From Eimeria necatrix (lineage: Eukaryota > Apicomplexa > Conoidasida > Eucoccidiorida > Eimeriidae), in contig NW_013651768.1 of NCBI RefSeq assembly GCF_000499385.1, forward strand, positions 2,292 to 17,761: 15,470 bases of DNA, given 5' to 3'. The notes under the pieces are model-generated. The model saw nothing but the letters and a program-made list of their open reading frames with translations, had not been told where the DNA came from and ran no database searches. Made by a program: the position numbers and the translations under genes. Below, piece by piece: positions 1 through 8,728 of this stretch (position 1 is its first letter; each line of letters begins with the position of its first letter).

Positions 1-2
1 CG

Positions 3-1454
3 CTGGAGAAATGCAGCAAGTCTTCTGACTGGGCAAGGGACAATAATCATGCCAAGATGCTTCTTAAGTTGACCAAGCCCACAACATCCCTCCAAATTAG
101 TGTGCCAATCTGAAGAGATGAAAGTAGTGGGAGCATATAATCGCGCCTGTGTTTGTATTAGAACAAAATGCTCGTCACAACGCATCTCGTGTCTGGATGT
201 TGAAAGCGTCGCACATTTGTTGGAGACGGTGTCATTCAGTGATATAAACCTAAAGTGCTGGCTTCATTCGTAGCACAAAGTGCAATTTTGCGCTCAGCAT
301 TCCTTGGTCTCATCACGTGGGTGCGTGGCATTGGAGGGTAAATTCGAATTTCTTCGAGATAGAGTTTTTGGAGCCGATCGCATAATCAAAGCCTGTCCTG
401 GCGATACGTGTAACCTAGAGGACGCGTAACGTACCGAGAGCAAAAAGGATTCGCCGCAGCGCTGGCGTGGTGCACAAGTCTTTGCCGCAGTGAGGGCATG
501 GTACTGTGAGCTGGAAAGCCTAGGAACCGCATGTCGAGCAAACGCTAAGCTGTGGCTTTGACATTTTGTGACAATATGACTAGCTCGGCTACAAATAAAG
601 ATATAGATGCATGCGAAGCTGGCACTGGTTGCTGTCCAGTAAAAGCCGACTCTTCACTGTAAATGCATGCTTTACAAATCGGTTTAGCGTTCGTTCCGCG
701 ATTTGCTAATGCGCATTTCATGGTAAAGACTGATAGACTGGTTAGGGCAAGTAAGATCACATTTTTCTAGCTGTCAAACTGATGCAACCACAGAAATTGG
801 CCATCATGCAACTCCGTAAAAGCATGCCGCGTGTGAAAGAAGCCAGATGTGCATGCCTGCCGACGAGGACAGAATTAAGATTTTCGAGCTTCGTAGAGTT
901 CTGGGAGTTTTTCGGTGTAGTGAAGCGGTCATCCACCGATATGGTGGAAGCCGTCTAATGGGAAAAAGATATCAAGTATGGTACATGAGATAAGATTTAC
1001 CAAGCATCTATCAGACAAGGGAAGCAGGACCCTGATATGTCCCGAGGGGAATGCGAAGTCAGCGTCTTCAGTGGCAGACGTACTGCTAAACGTGCAGCCT
1101 TCTTAGTAGCCAGCTAAGGCAAATGCAGAGCATGGGATTTCGAGAAGAAGATGCAGCGTTTTGGGCTTTGATACACCTTTTATGCCGAGCTTGTTCGACG
1201 AAACACTCAAAATGCCTGCCCAAAGCGACGCTTTGGAGTACAAGAAAACGCCTTTAGTCATTGTCTTGAAGGTATCCTCAAGCAAACGCTTACAAGGAGA
1301 AAGTCGTGCAAACGTACCTGCTGTATTTTGGAAAGGGTCCTCCATCCTGAGTTGTTCGCGATTCTGAGCGCGTAGGGCAACACATCTTTTAATTTTGACG
1401 TAAGGCTTGGTGAAACAGAGTGATGGAAGACTCCCCTTTTGCGGTCCATTCAGG
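3..1454 (+). repeat. Satellite unit 1 (1452 bp)
   Basis: First complete unit; bases 1-2 are the tail of the preceding unit. Its opening 120 bp carry a variant (ACAATAATCATGCC, then TTAAGTTGACC) shared only with unit 3. The hypervariable stretch around 860-970 carries TCCACCGATATG, otherwise seen only in unit 9. An extra A near 642-647 and a TAG near 546-550 (minus strand) break the minus-strand frames open in other units. The unit ends with a CCCCTTTTGCGG-type junction (type B). The conserved hairpin/T-run block is at 333-378, with GTTTTTGG instead of ATTTTTTGG. Confidence 0.95.
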
Positions 1455-1784
1455 CTGGAGAAATGCAGCAAGTCTTCTGACTGGCCAAGGCACAATGATC
1501 ATGCCAAGAAGCTTCTGAAGTTGGCCAAGCCCACAACATCCCTCCAAATTAGTGTCCCAATCTGAAGAGATGAAAATAGTGGGAGCATATAATCGCGCCT
1601 GTGTTTGTATTAGAACATAATGCTCGTCGCAACGCATCTCGTGTCTGGATGTTGAAAGCTTCGCACATTTGTTGGAGACGGTGTCGTTCAGTGATATACA
1701 CCTAAAGTGCTGACTTCATTCGTCGCACAAAGTGCAATTTTACGTTCAGCAGTCCTTGGTCTCATCACCTGAGTGCGTGGCATT

Positions 1785-1830
1785 GGAGGGTAAATTCGAA
1801 TTTCTTCGAGATAGATTTTTTGGAGCCGAT
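1785..1830 (+). other. Conserved hairpin plus T-run block (representative copy, unit 2)
   Basis: A 46-bp segment is among the best conserved parts of the unit. It contains TCGAA-TTTC-TTCGA, which can fold as a 5-bp stem with a 4-base loop, followed by GATAGATTTTTTGGAG. The other copies are at 333-378, 3237-3282, 4689-4734, 6139-6184, 7598-7643, 9059-9104, 10510-10555, 11949-11994, 13366-13411 and 14808-14853. The hairpin is perfect in nine of eleven copies; units 9 and 11 each carry one change in it. ATTTTTTGG resembles an Sm-binding site (purine, A, U-run, G, G), and hairpin-plus-T-run also resembles an RNA polymerase III-type stop. Neither role is shown. On the minus strand the block is A-rich and lies inside an open frame. 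It could equally be a protein-binding site or simply a slowly diverging segment. Confidence 0.5.
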
Positions 1831-2554
1831 CGCATAATCAAAGCCTGTCCTGTCGATATCTGTAGCTTAGAGGACGCGTAACGTATCGAGGGCCAACATT
1901 ATTTGCTGCAGCGCTGGCGTGGTGCACAAGTCTTTGCCGCAGTGCGGGCATGGTACTGTGAGCTGGAAAGCCTAGGAACCGCATGTCGAGCAAACGCGAA
2001 GCTGTGCCTTTGACATTTTGTGACAATATGACTACCTCGACTACAAATGAAGTTACAAATGCGTGCGAAGTCCTCACTGGTTGCCGTCCAGTGAACCCGA
2101 CTCTCCACTGTAAATGTGTGGCTTACAAATCAGCTTAATGTTCGTTTCGAGATATGTTAATGCGCACCTCATGGTAAAGACTGATCGACTGGGTAGCGTA
2201 AGTATGACCACAATATTCTAGCTGTCAAACTGATGCAACCACAGAAATGGGCCATCATGCAACTCCATAAAAGCAAGCCGCATGTGAAAGAAGCCAGATG
2301 TGCGTGCCTGCCGACGACGAATGCATTCAGATTTTACAGGTTCGTAGAGATCTGGGAGTCTTCCGATGTACTGAGGCGACCGTCAATGGATACGCTAGAC
2401 GTTCTATGAAGGGAAAAAACGTATAATCTATGGAAAATGAGATAAAAGCCACCAAACAACTATCAGACAAGAGTAGCAGAACCCTGATGTGTCCCGATAG
2501 GAATGCGAAGTCACCGTAATCAATGTTAGACGTAATTTTAAACGTGCAGCCTTG

Positions 2555-2851
2555 TCAGTAGCCAGCTAAGGCAAATGCAGAGCATGGGATTTCGAGAAGA
2601 AGATGCAGCGTTTCAGACCTTGACACACCAGTCATCCCGAGCTTGTTGGACGAAACACTCAAAATGCCTGCCCAAAGCGACGCTTTGGAATACAAGAGAA
2701 CTTCGTCAGTCATTGTCTTGAAGGTATCCTCGCGCAAACGCTCACAAGGAGAAAGGCGTGCAAACGTACCTCCTGTATTTTGGAAAGGGTCCTCCATCCT
2801 GAGTATTTCGCGATTCTCAGCGCGTATGGTTATACTTCGTTTAATGCCCAC
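2555..2851 (-). other. Recurrent 98-codon minus-strand open frame (unit 2 copy); probably not a gene
   Basis: Exactly 98 codons also at 6916-7212, 8377-8673 and 9828-10124. Extended to 130 (1103-1495), 175 (11108-11635) and 151 codons (13969-14424). Frameshifted in units 3, 4 and 9. The translation has a shared core (SKASLWAGILSVSSNKLG, then TLHLLLEIPCSAFALAGY at the C-terminus). I recognise no domain. The predicted proteins differ by many non-conservative changes between units, the opposite strand is open too, and no start context, intron or polyadenylation signal supports expression. In favour of coding there is only the repeated openness and the near-constant length of this part of the unit. 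Confidence 0.15.
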
Positions 2852-2906
2852 TTAAGGCTTGGTGCAACAGATTGACGGAGCACTGTTTGTCTCGGGTTTA
2901 TTCAGG

Positions 2907-4358
2907 CTGGAGAAATGCAGCAAGTCTTCTGACTGGCCAAGGGACAATAATCATGCCAAGATGCTTCTTAAGTTGACCAAGCCCACAACATCCCTCCAAA
3001 TTAGTGTGCCAATCTGAAGAGATGAAAATAATGGGAGCATGTAATCGCGCATGTGTTTGTATTAGAACAAAATGCTCGGCACAAGGCATCTTGTGTCTGG
3101 ATGTTGAAAGTTTCGCACATTTGTTGGCGATGGTGTCTTTCAGGGATATGCACCTAAAGTGCTGACTTCATTCGTAGCATAAAGTGCAATTTTGCGCTCA
3201 GCATTTCTCGGTCTCATCACCTGGGTGCGTGGCATTAGAGGGTAAATTCGAATTTCTTCGAGATAGATTTTTTGGAGCCGATGGGATAATCAAAGCCTGT
3301 CCTGGCGCTACCTGTAGCCTACAAGACTCGTAACGTATCGAGGGCGGAAATGATTCGCCGCAGCGCTGGCGTGATGCACAAGTCTTTGCCGCAGTGCGGG
3401 CATGATACTGTGAGCTGTAAAGCGTAAGAACCGCATGTCGAGCAAACGCGAAGCTCTGGTTTCGACATTGTGTGACAATATGACTAGCTCGGCTACAAAT
3501 AAAGATATAAATGCATGCGAAGTTGGCACTGGTTGCTGTCCAGTGAAGCCGACTCTCCACTGTAAATGCATGCTTTACAAATCGGTTTAGCGTTCGTTCC
3601 GCGATTTGCTAATGTGCATTTCATGGTAAGGACTGATAGACTGGTTGGGGCAAGTATGATCACATTATTCTAGCTGTCATACTGATAGAACGACAGAGGT
3701 AGGCCATCAGCCAAGTCCATAAAAGCATGTTACGTGTGAAAGACGCCAGATGTGCATGCCTGCCGACGCGGGCAGGATCCAGAGTTTACAGGTTCATAGA
3801 GTTCTGGGAGTTTTCCGATGTACTCAAGCAATCCTTAACGGATGCGCTAGCAGATTTATGATGGGAAAAGCATATCAAGTCTGGAACATGAGATTAGCCT
3901 CCGCAGCCAACTATCAGACAAGAGACGCGGTACCTTGATGAGTCCCGAGGGGAATGCAAAGTCACCGCATTCAATGGCAGACGTACTGCTAAACATGCAG
4001 CCTTCTCAGTAGCCAGCTAAGGCAAATGCAGAGCATGAAATTTCGAGAAGAAGATGCAGCGTTTTAGACCTTGATACAGCAGTCATCGCGGGCTTGTTCG
4101 ACGAAACACTGAAAATGCCTGCCCAATGCGGCACCTTGGAATACAAAGAAAACGCCTTTAGTCATTGTCTTGGAGGTATCCTCACGCAAACGCTTACAAA
4201 GAGAAAGGCGTGCAAACGTACCATCTGTATTTTGGAAAGGGTCCTCCACCCTGAGTAGTTCGCGATTCTCAGCGCGTAGGGCTACACCTCGTTTAACGCC
4301 CGCTTAAGGGGTGGTGCAACAGAGTGATGGAACACTTTTTGTCTCGGGTTCATTCAGG
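2907..4358 (+). repeat. Satellite unit 3 (1452 bp)
   Basis: Complete unit of modal length. The start shares the TTAAGTTGACC variant with unit 1, which puts a TGA into the plus-strand 97-codon frame. The hypervariable stretch near 3768-3880 is unlike the others. A one-base insertion near 4144-4148 (an extra A in ATACAAAGAAAACG) breaks the minus-strand 98-codon frame. The 120-codon minus-strand frame (3198-3560) is intact. Junction type A. Conserved block at 3237-3282. Confidence 0.95.
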
Positions 4359-4617
4359 CTGGAGAAATGCAGCAACTCTTCTGACTGGCCAAGGCACAAT
4401 GATCATGCCAAGATGCTTCTTATGTTGGCCAAGCCCACAACATGCCTCCAAATCTGTGTGCCAATCTGAAGAGATGATAATAAGGGGAGCATGTAATCGC
4501 GCCTGTGTTTGTATTAGAACAAAATGCTCGTCACAACGCATCTCGTGTCTAGATGTTGAAAGCTTCTCACATTTGTTGGCGGTGGTGTTGTTCAGTGATA
4601 TACACCTAAAGTGCTGA
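4324..4617 (+). other. Recurrent 97-codon plus-strand open frame spanning the unit junction; probably not a gene
   Basis: Exactly 97 codons in four copies (4324-4617, 5774-6067, 8694-8987, 13001-13294) and 77 codons at 14445-14678. Stops interrupt it in units 1, 2, 3, 6 and 9. The translation is cysteine-rich (CFLCWPSPQH, then ACVCIRTKC, ending LKC) with nine cysteines in the 4324 copy, but fits no cysteine-rich family I know. It overlaps a 63-codon minus-strand frame (for example 4350-4541), and both cannot easily be genes. Stops in about half of the units argue against function. Confidence 0.13.
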
Positions 4618-5808
4618 CTTCATTCGTAGCACGAAGTGCAATTTTACGTTCAGCATTCCTCGGTCTCATCACGTGGGTGCGTGGCATTGGAGGGTAAATT
4701 CGAATTTCTTCGAGATAGATTTTTTGGAGCCGATAGGATAATCAAAGCCTGTCCTGGCGATACCTGTAGTTTAGAGAACCCGAAGCGTATCGAGAGCAAA
4801 AATTATCCGTCGCAGCCCTGGCGTGATGCACAAATCTTTGCCACAGTGCGGGCATGGTACTGTGAGCTGGAAAGCCTAGGAACCGCATGTCGAGCAAACG
4901 CGAAGCTGTGCTTTTGGCTTTTTGTGACAATGTGACCGGCTCGGCTACAAATAAACATACCAATGCATGCGGGGCCTGCACTGGTTGCCGTCCAGTGAAG
5001 CCGACACTCCACTCTAAATGCATGGTTTACGAATCGGCTCAATATTCGTTTCGGGATCCGCTAATTTGCATTTCATGGTAAAGACTGATAGACATCTTAG
5101 GAGAAATAAAATCACATTATTCTGGCTGTCAAACTGATGCAACCACAGAAATGGGCTATCATGCAAATCCATAAAAGCATGCCGCGTGTGAAAGAAGCCA
5201 AATGCGCATGCCTGCCGACGAGGACAGAATTAAGATTTTACAGGTTCGTAGAGATCTGGCAGTTTTCCGATGTACTGCAGCGATTTTCAATAGATACGCT
5301 AGACGTTCTATGAAGGGAAAAACGTACCAAGTATGGAATATGATATAAAAGCCATCAACCAACGATCAGACACGACAAGCAGAACCCTGATGTTCCCCGA
5401 CAGGAATGCGAAGTCACCGTATTCAATGGCAGACGTACTGCTAAACTTGCACCCTTCTCAGTAGCCAGCTACGACAAATGCAGAGCATGGGATTTCGAGA
5501 AGAAGATGCAGCGCTTCAGACCTTGATACACCATTCATCTCGACCTTAGTCGTCGAAACACTCAAAATCCCTGTTCAAAGGGACGCTTTGGAATACAAGA
5601 AAACGCCTTAAGTCATTGTCGTGAAGGTATCCTCAGGCAAACGCTTACAGGATAAAGTCGTGCAAACGTACCATCTGTATTTTGGAAAGGGCCCTCCATC
5701 CTGAGTAGTTCGCGATTCTCAGCGCATTTGGCAACACATCGTTTGATGCGCACATAAAGCTTGGTGCAACAGAGTGATGGAACACTGTTTGTCTCGGGTT
5801 CATTCAGG
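4359..5808 (+). repeat. Satellite unit 4 (1450 bp)
   Basis: Complete unit. Bases 4534-4624 are identical to unit 8 (10355-10445). The last part contains GCGCATTTGGC, otherwise present only at the end of unit 10, six units downstream. The 17-bp dyad conserved in other units is degenerate here (near 4915-4935). A one-base loss near 5648-5655 shifts the minus-strand 98-codon frame. Junction type A. Conserved block at 4689-4734. Confidence 0.95.
4742..5023 (-). other. Recurrent about 93-codon minus-strand frame in a second register (unit 4 copy); probably not a gene
   Basis: A second minus-strand register of the same region is open for about 73-94 codons in units 2 (1838-2077), 3 (3308-3571), 4, 5 (6210-6440), 6 (7651-7935), 7 (9130-9351), 8 (10563-10790) and 9 (12002-12283), and for most of its length in unit 11 (14861-15139). 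A typical C-terminal end is YRYRQDRL, and the middle reads ASRLLDMRFL and PAHSTMPAL. Openness in so many units is notable, but this register and the 120-codon register overlap almost completely, and both being open points to stop-poor composition rather than a gene. No family is recognised. Confidence 0.13.
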
Positions 5809-6324
5809 CTGGAGAAATGCAGCATGTCTTCTGGCTGGCCAAGGCACAATGATCATGCCAAGATGCTTCCTATGTTGGCCAAGCCCACAACATCACTCAA
5901 AATTAGTGTACGAGTCTGGAGTTATGAAAATAATGGAAGTGTGTAATCGCGCCTGTGTTTGTATTAGAACAAAATGCTCGTTACAACGCATCTCGTGTCT
6001 GGATGTTGAAAGCTTCTCACATTTGTTGGCGATGGTGTCGTTCAGGGATATGCAGCTAAATTGCTGACTTCATTCGTAGCACGAAGTGCAATTTTGCGTT
6101 CAGCATTCCTTGGTCTCATCACGTGGGTGCGTGGCATTGGAGGGTAAATTCGAATTTCTTCGAGATAGATTTTTTGGTGCCGATGGGATAATCAAAGCCT
6201 GTCCTGGCGCTACCTGTAGCCTACAGGACCCGTAACGTATCGAGAGCAAAAATGATTCGCCGCAGCGCTGGCGTGATGCACACGTCTTTGCCACAGTGCG
6301 GGCATGGTACTGTGAGCTGGGAAG

Positions 6325-6339
6325 CCTAGGATGCCTAGG
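6325..6339. repeat. 9-bp tandem duplication giving paired CCTAGG sites
   Basis: Most units read AGCCTAGGAACCG here. Unit 5 reads AGCCTAGGATGCCTAGGAACC, so CCTAGG occurs at 6325-6330 and again at 6334-6339. The same event is present in unit 11 (14994-15008) and in no other unit, which marks those two tracts as recent relatives. The 9-bp size preserves the open minus-strand frames. Confidence 0.9.
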
Positions 6340-6376
6340 AACCGCATGTCGAGCAAACGCGAAGCTGTGGTTTTGA

Positions 6377-6393
6377 CATTTTGTGACAATATG
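6377..6393. promoter_or_regulatory. 17-bp imperfect dyad, candidate protein-binding site (unit 5 copy)
   Basis: CATTTTGTGACAATATG is an inverted repeat about a central G, with a single mismatched pair (CAT-t-TTGT-G-ACAA-t-ATG). Exact copies are at 562-578, 2014-2030 and 15045-15061. One- or two-base variants are at 3466-3482, 7827-7843, 9288-9304, 10739-10755, 12178-12194 and 13593-13609. Unit 4 is degenerate. Dyads of this size are typical of dimeric DNA-binding proteins, but no binder is known here and the conservation may only reflect common descent. Confidence 0.3.
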
Positions 6394-6627
6394 ACTAGCT
6401 CGGCTACAAATAAAGAGATAAATGCATGCGAAGCCGGCACTGGTTGCCGTACAGTGAAGCCGACTCTCCACTGTAAATGTATGCTTTACAACTCGGCTTA
6501 ATGTTGCTTTCGAGATTCGCTCATGCGCATTTCATGGTAAAGACTGGTGGAGTGGTTAGGGAAAGTAAGATCACACTATTCTAGCTGTTAAACTGATGCA
6601 ACCACAGAAATGGGCCATCATGCAAGT

Positions 6628-6637
6628 CCATAAAAGC
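6628..6637 (+). promoter_or_regulatory. TATA-like CCATAAAAGC element in a conserved segment (unit 5 copy)
   Basis: CCATAAAAGC is present in nine of eleven units (for example 2265-2274, 12428-12437, 13842-13851). It sits in a conserved run of about 80 bp from GATGCAACCACAG to GCATGCCTGCC, and the most variable part of the unit follows directly. It is altered in units 1 (CCGTAAAAGC) and 7 (CAATAAAATC). The spacing would suit a core promoter reading to the right, but A/T-rich matches of this kind occur by chance. Other TATA-like strings (CATATAATCGCGCC, GATATAAATG) also recur in each unit. Confidence 0.2.
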
Positions 6638-7267
6638 AGGCCGCGTGTGAAAGAAGCCAGATGTGCATGCCTGCCGACGACGAATGCATTCAGATTTTAC
6701 AGGTTTTAGATATCTGGGAGTTTTCCAATTTACTGAAGCGATCGCCAATAGATACGCTAGACGTTCTATGAAGGAAAAAACGTACCAAGTATGGAATATA
6801 AGATAAAAGCTATCAACCGACTATCAGACAAGAGAAGCAGAACCCTGATATGCCCCGACAGGAATGCGAAGTCACCCTAAACAATGGCCGACGTATTGCT
6901 AAACGTGCAGCCTTCTCAATAGCCAACTAAGGCAAATGCAGAGCATGGGATTTCGAGAAGAAGATGCAGCGTTTTTGACCTTGATACACCATTCATCTCG
7001 AGCTTGTTCGACGAACCACTTAAAATGCCTGCCCAAAGCGACGCTCTGGAATACAAGAAAACGCCTTTAGTCATTGTCTTGAAGGTATACTCACGCAAAC
7101 GCCCACAAGGAGAAAGGCGTGCAAACGTACCTTCTGTATTTTGGAAAGGGTCCTCCATCCTGAGTATTTCACGATTTTCAGCGCGTATCCCCATGCATAT
7201 TTTAATACCCACTTAGGGCTTGATGCAACAGAGTGATGGAACACTACCCCTTTGCGGTTCGTTAAGG

Positions 7268-8728
7268 CTGGAGAAATGCAGCAAGTCATCCGACTGGCCA
7301 AGGCACAATGATCATGCCAAGATGCTTCTTATGTTGGCCAAGCCCACAACATTCCTCCAAATTAGTGTGCCAATCTGAAGAGATGAAAATTCTGGGAGCA
7401 TATAATCGCGCCTGTGTCTGTATTAGAACAAAATGCTCGTCATAACGCATCTGGTGTCTGGATGTTGAAAGCGTCGCACATTTGTTGGCGATGGTGTCGT
7501 TCACTGTTATGGACCTACAGTGCTGACTTCATTCGTAGCAAAAAGCGCAATTTTGCGTTCAGCATTCCTCGGTCTCATCACGTGGGTGCGTGGCATTGTA
7601 GGCTAATTTCGAATTTCTTCGAGATAGATTTTTTGGAGCCGATCGGATAATCAAAGCCTGTCCTGGCGATACGTGTAGCCTAGAGGACCCGTAACGTATC
7701 GAGAGCAAAAATGATTCGCCGCAGCGCTGGCGTGATGCACGAGTCTGTGCCACAGTGCGGGCATGGTACTGTGGGCTGGAAAGCGTAGGAACCGCATGTC
7801 GAGCAAACGCGAAGCTGTGGTTTCGACATTTGGTGACAATATGACTAGCTCGAGCACAAATAATGAAGATATAAATGCATGCGAAGCCGGCACTGGTTGG
7901 TTTCCAGTGAAGCCGACACTCCACTGTAAATGCATGCTTTACAAATCAGCTTAATGTTCGTTTCGAGATTCGGTAATGCGCATATCATGGTAAAGACTGA
8001 TAGACTGGTTATGGTAAGTGTGATCACATTATTCTGGGTGTCGAACTGATACAACCACAGAAATGGGCCACCATGCAAGTCCATAAAAGCATGCCACGTG
8101 TGAGCCGCGTGTGAAAGAAGCCAGATGTGGATGGCTGCCGACGAGGAGAAAATTCAGATTTTACAGGTTTGTAAAGTTCTGGGACTTCTCTAGTGTACTC
8201 AAGCGATCATCAATGGATGCGCTAGGACATGTGTGACGGTATGTATCGAGTATGGAACATGAGACAAAAGCCACCCTCCAACTAACAGACAAGAGAAGCG
8301 GTACCTTGAGGTGCTTCGAAAGGAATGCAAAGTCACCGTATTCAATGGCAGACGCACTGCTAAACGTGCAGCCTTCTCAGTAGCCAGCTAAGGCAAATGC
8401 AGAGCGTGCGATTTCGAAAAGATGATGCAGCGTTTTAGACCTTGATACACCATTCATCCCGAGCTTGTTCGACGAAACACTCAAAATGCCTGCCCAAAGC
8501 GACGCTTTGGAATACACGAAATCGCCTTCATTCAGTGTCTTCAAGGTATCCTCACGCAAACGCTCACAAGGAGAAAGGCGTGCAAACGTACCACCTGTAT
8601 TTTGGAAAGGGTCCTCCATCCTGAGTAGTTCGCGCTTCTCACCGAGTGTGCCTATACCTCTTTTGACGCCCACTTAAGGCTTGATGCAACAGAGTGATGG
8701 AACACTCCCCTTCTACGGTTCATCGAGG
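7268..8728 (+). repeat. Satellite unit 6 (1461 bp, longest)
   Basis: Longest unit. The added length comes mainly from an 11-bp tandem duplication at 8093-8114 and about 3 bp near 7859-7866. The first segment after the conserved block (7598-7643) contains a perfect CCGATCGG palindrome. The sequence CCTGGCGATACGTGTAGCC near 7661-7680 is shared with unit 11. The hypervariable stretch (8138-8250) groups with units 7 and 8. Junction type B. Confidence 0.95.
8093..8114. repeat. 11-bp imperfect tandem duplication in unit 6
   Basis: GCCACGTGTGA (8093-8103) is followed directly by GCCGCGTGTGA (8104-8114), whereas other units have one copy (usually GCCGCGTGTGA). The two differ at one base. This is the largest insertion seen in the array and looks like a replication-slippage duplication. 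It follows the CATAAAAGC element directly. Confidence 0.85.

Larger units (their letters stand above)
1455..2906 (+). repeat. Satellite unit 2 (1452 bp)
   Basis: Complete unit of modal length. Bases 1565-1646 are identical to unit 8 (10290-10371), including the variant GAACATAATGCTCGTCGC. The hypervariable stretch near 2315-2430 belongs to the group of units 2, 4, 5 and 11 (ATACGCTAGACGTTCTATGA). The unit ends in a GTTTGTCTCGGG-type junction (type A). A 98-codon minus-strand frame at 2555-2851 is intact, but the 120-codon minus-strand frame seen in other units is cut by a TAA near 1900. Conserved block at 1785-1830. Confidence 0.95.
6100..6471 (-). other. Recurrent about 120-codon minus-strand open frame (unit 5 copy); probably not a gene
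   Basis: Present as 120 codons at 3198-3560, 123 at 6100-6471, 121 at 7559-7924, 130 at 9020-9412 and 116 at 10471-10821, always ending shortly before an acidic DET..C tail. The length differences come from indels of +9, +3 and -12 bp, all multiples of three. In units 1, 2, 4, 9, 10 and 11 it is broken by stops or single-base indels. The product is rich in Arg, Ser and Ala, has no recognisable domain, and varies freely between units. It covers the conserved hairpin/T-run block, so that block's conservation could in principle be protein-level, though I doubt it. Confidence 0.15.
5809..7267 (+). repeat. Satellite unit 5 (1459 bp), closest relative of parts of units 10 and 11
   Basis: Complete unit lengthened by a 9-bp duplication that creates two CCTAGG sites (6325-6339). 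Bases 6232-6802 match unit 11 (14901-15470) with only four differences, and 6931-7132 are identical to 14143-14344 in unit 10. The hypervariable stretch belongs with units 2, 4 and 11. Junction type B. Conserved block at 6139-6184, with GGTGCC in place of GGAGCC. Both the 120-codon and the 98-codon minus-strand frames are open. Confidence 0.95.

Noticed and set aside
120..240. Spliced-leader or 5S rRNA repeat (TATTAGAAC string, tandem kilobase units)
   Set aside because: The TATTAGAAC match is short; no complete known leader, 5' splice donor context or 5S internal promoter could be identified.
450..470. CAGCGCTG palindrome in the GC-rich stretch as a functional site
   Set aside because: Only 8 bp, embedded in GC-rich sequence and altered in several units; no reason to prefer it over chance.
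590..612. AATAAA in CAAATAAAGATATAAATG as a polyadenylation signal
   Set aside because: It lies downstream of no supported gene and is lost in several units; A/T-rich strings like this are expected by chance.
880..910. tRNA-like B box in GGTTCGTAG and GGTTCATTC strings
   Set aside because: They lack the invariant A at the expected position and no A box or cloverleaf could be drawn around them.
3..1454. Internal sub-repeats making the unit a dimer or multimer of a shorter satellite
   Set aside because: Comparing segments of one unit by eye showed only short chance similarities, no periodic sub-structure. A dot-plot would settle it.
6545..6570. Telomeric repeat (TTAGGG in GGTTAGGGAAAG)
   Set aside because: A single occurrence per unit, not tandem, and changed to TTAGGATAAG in other units.
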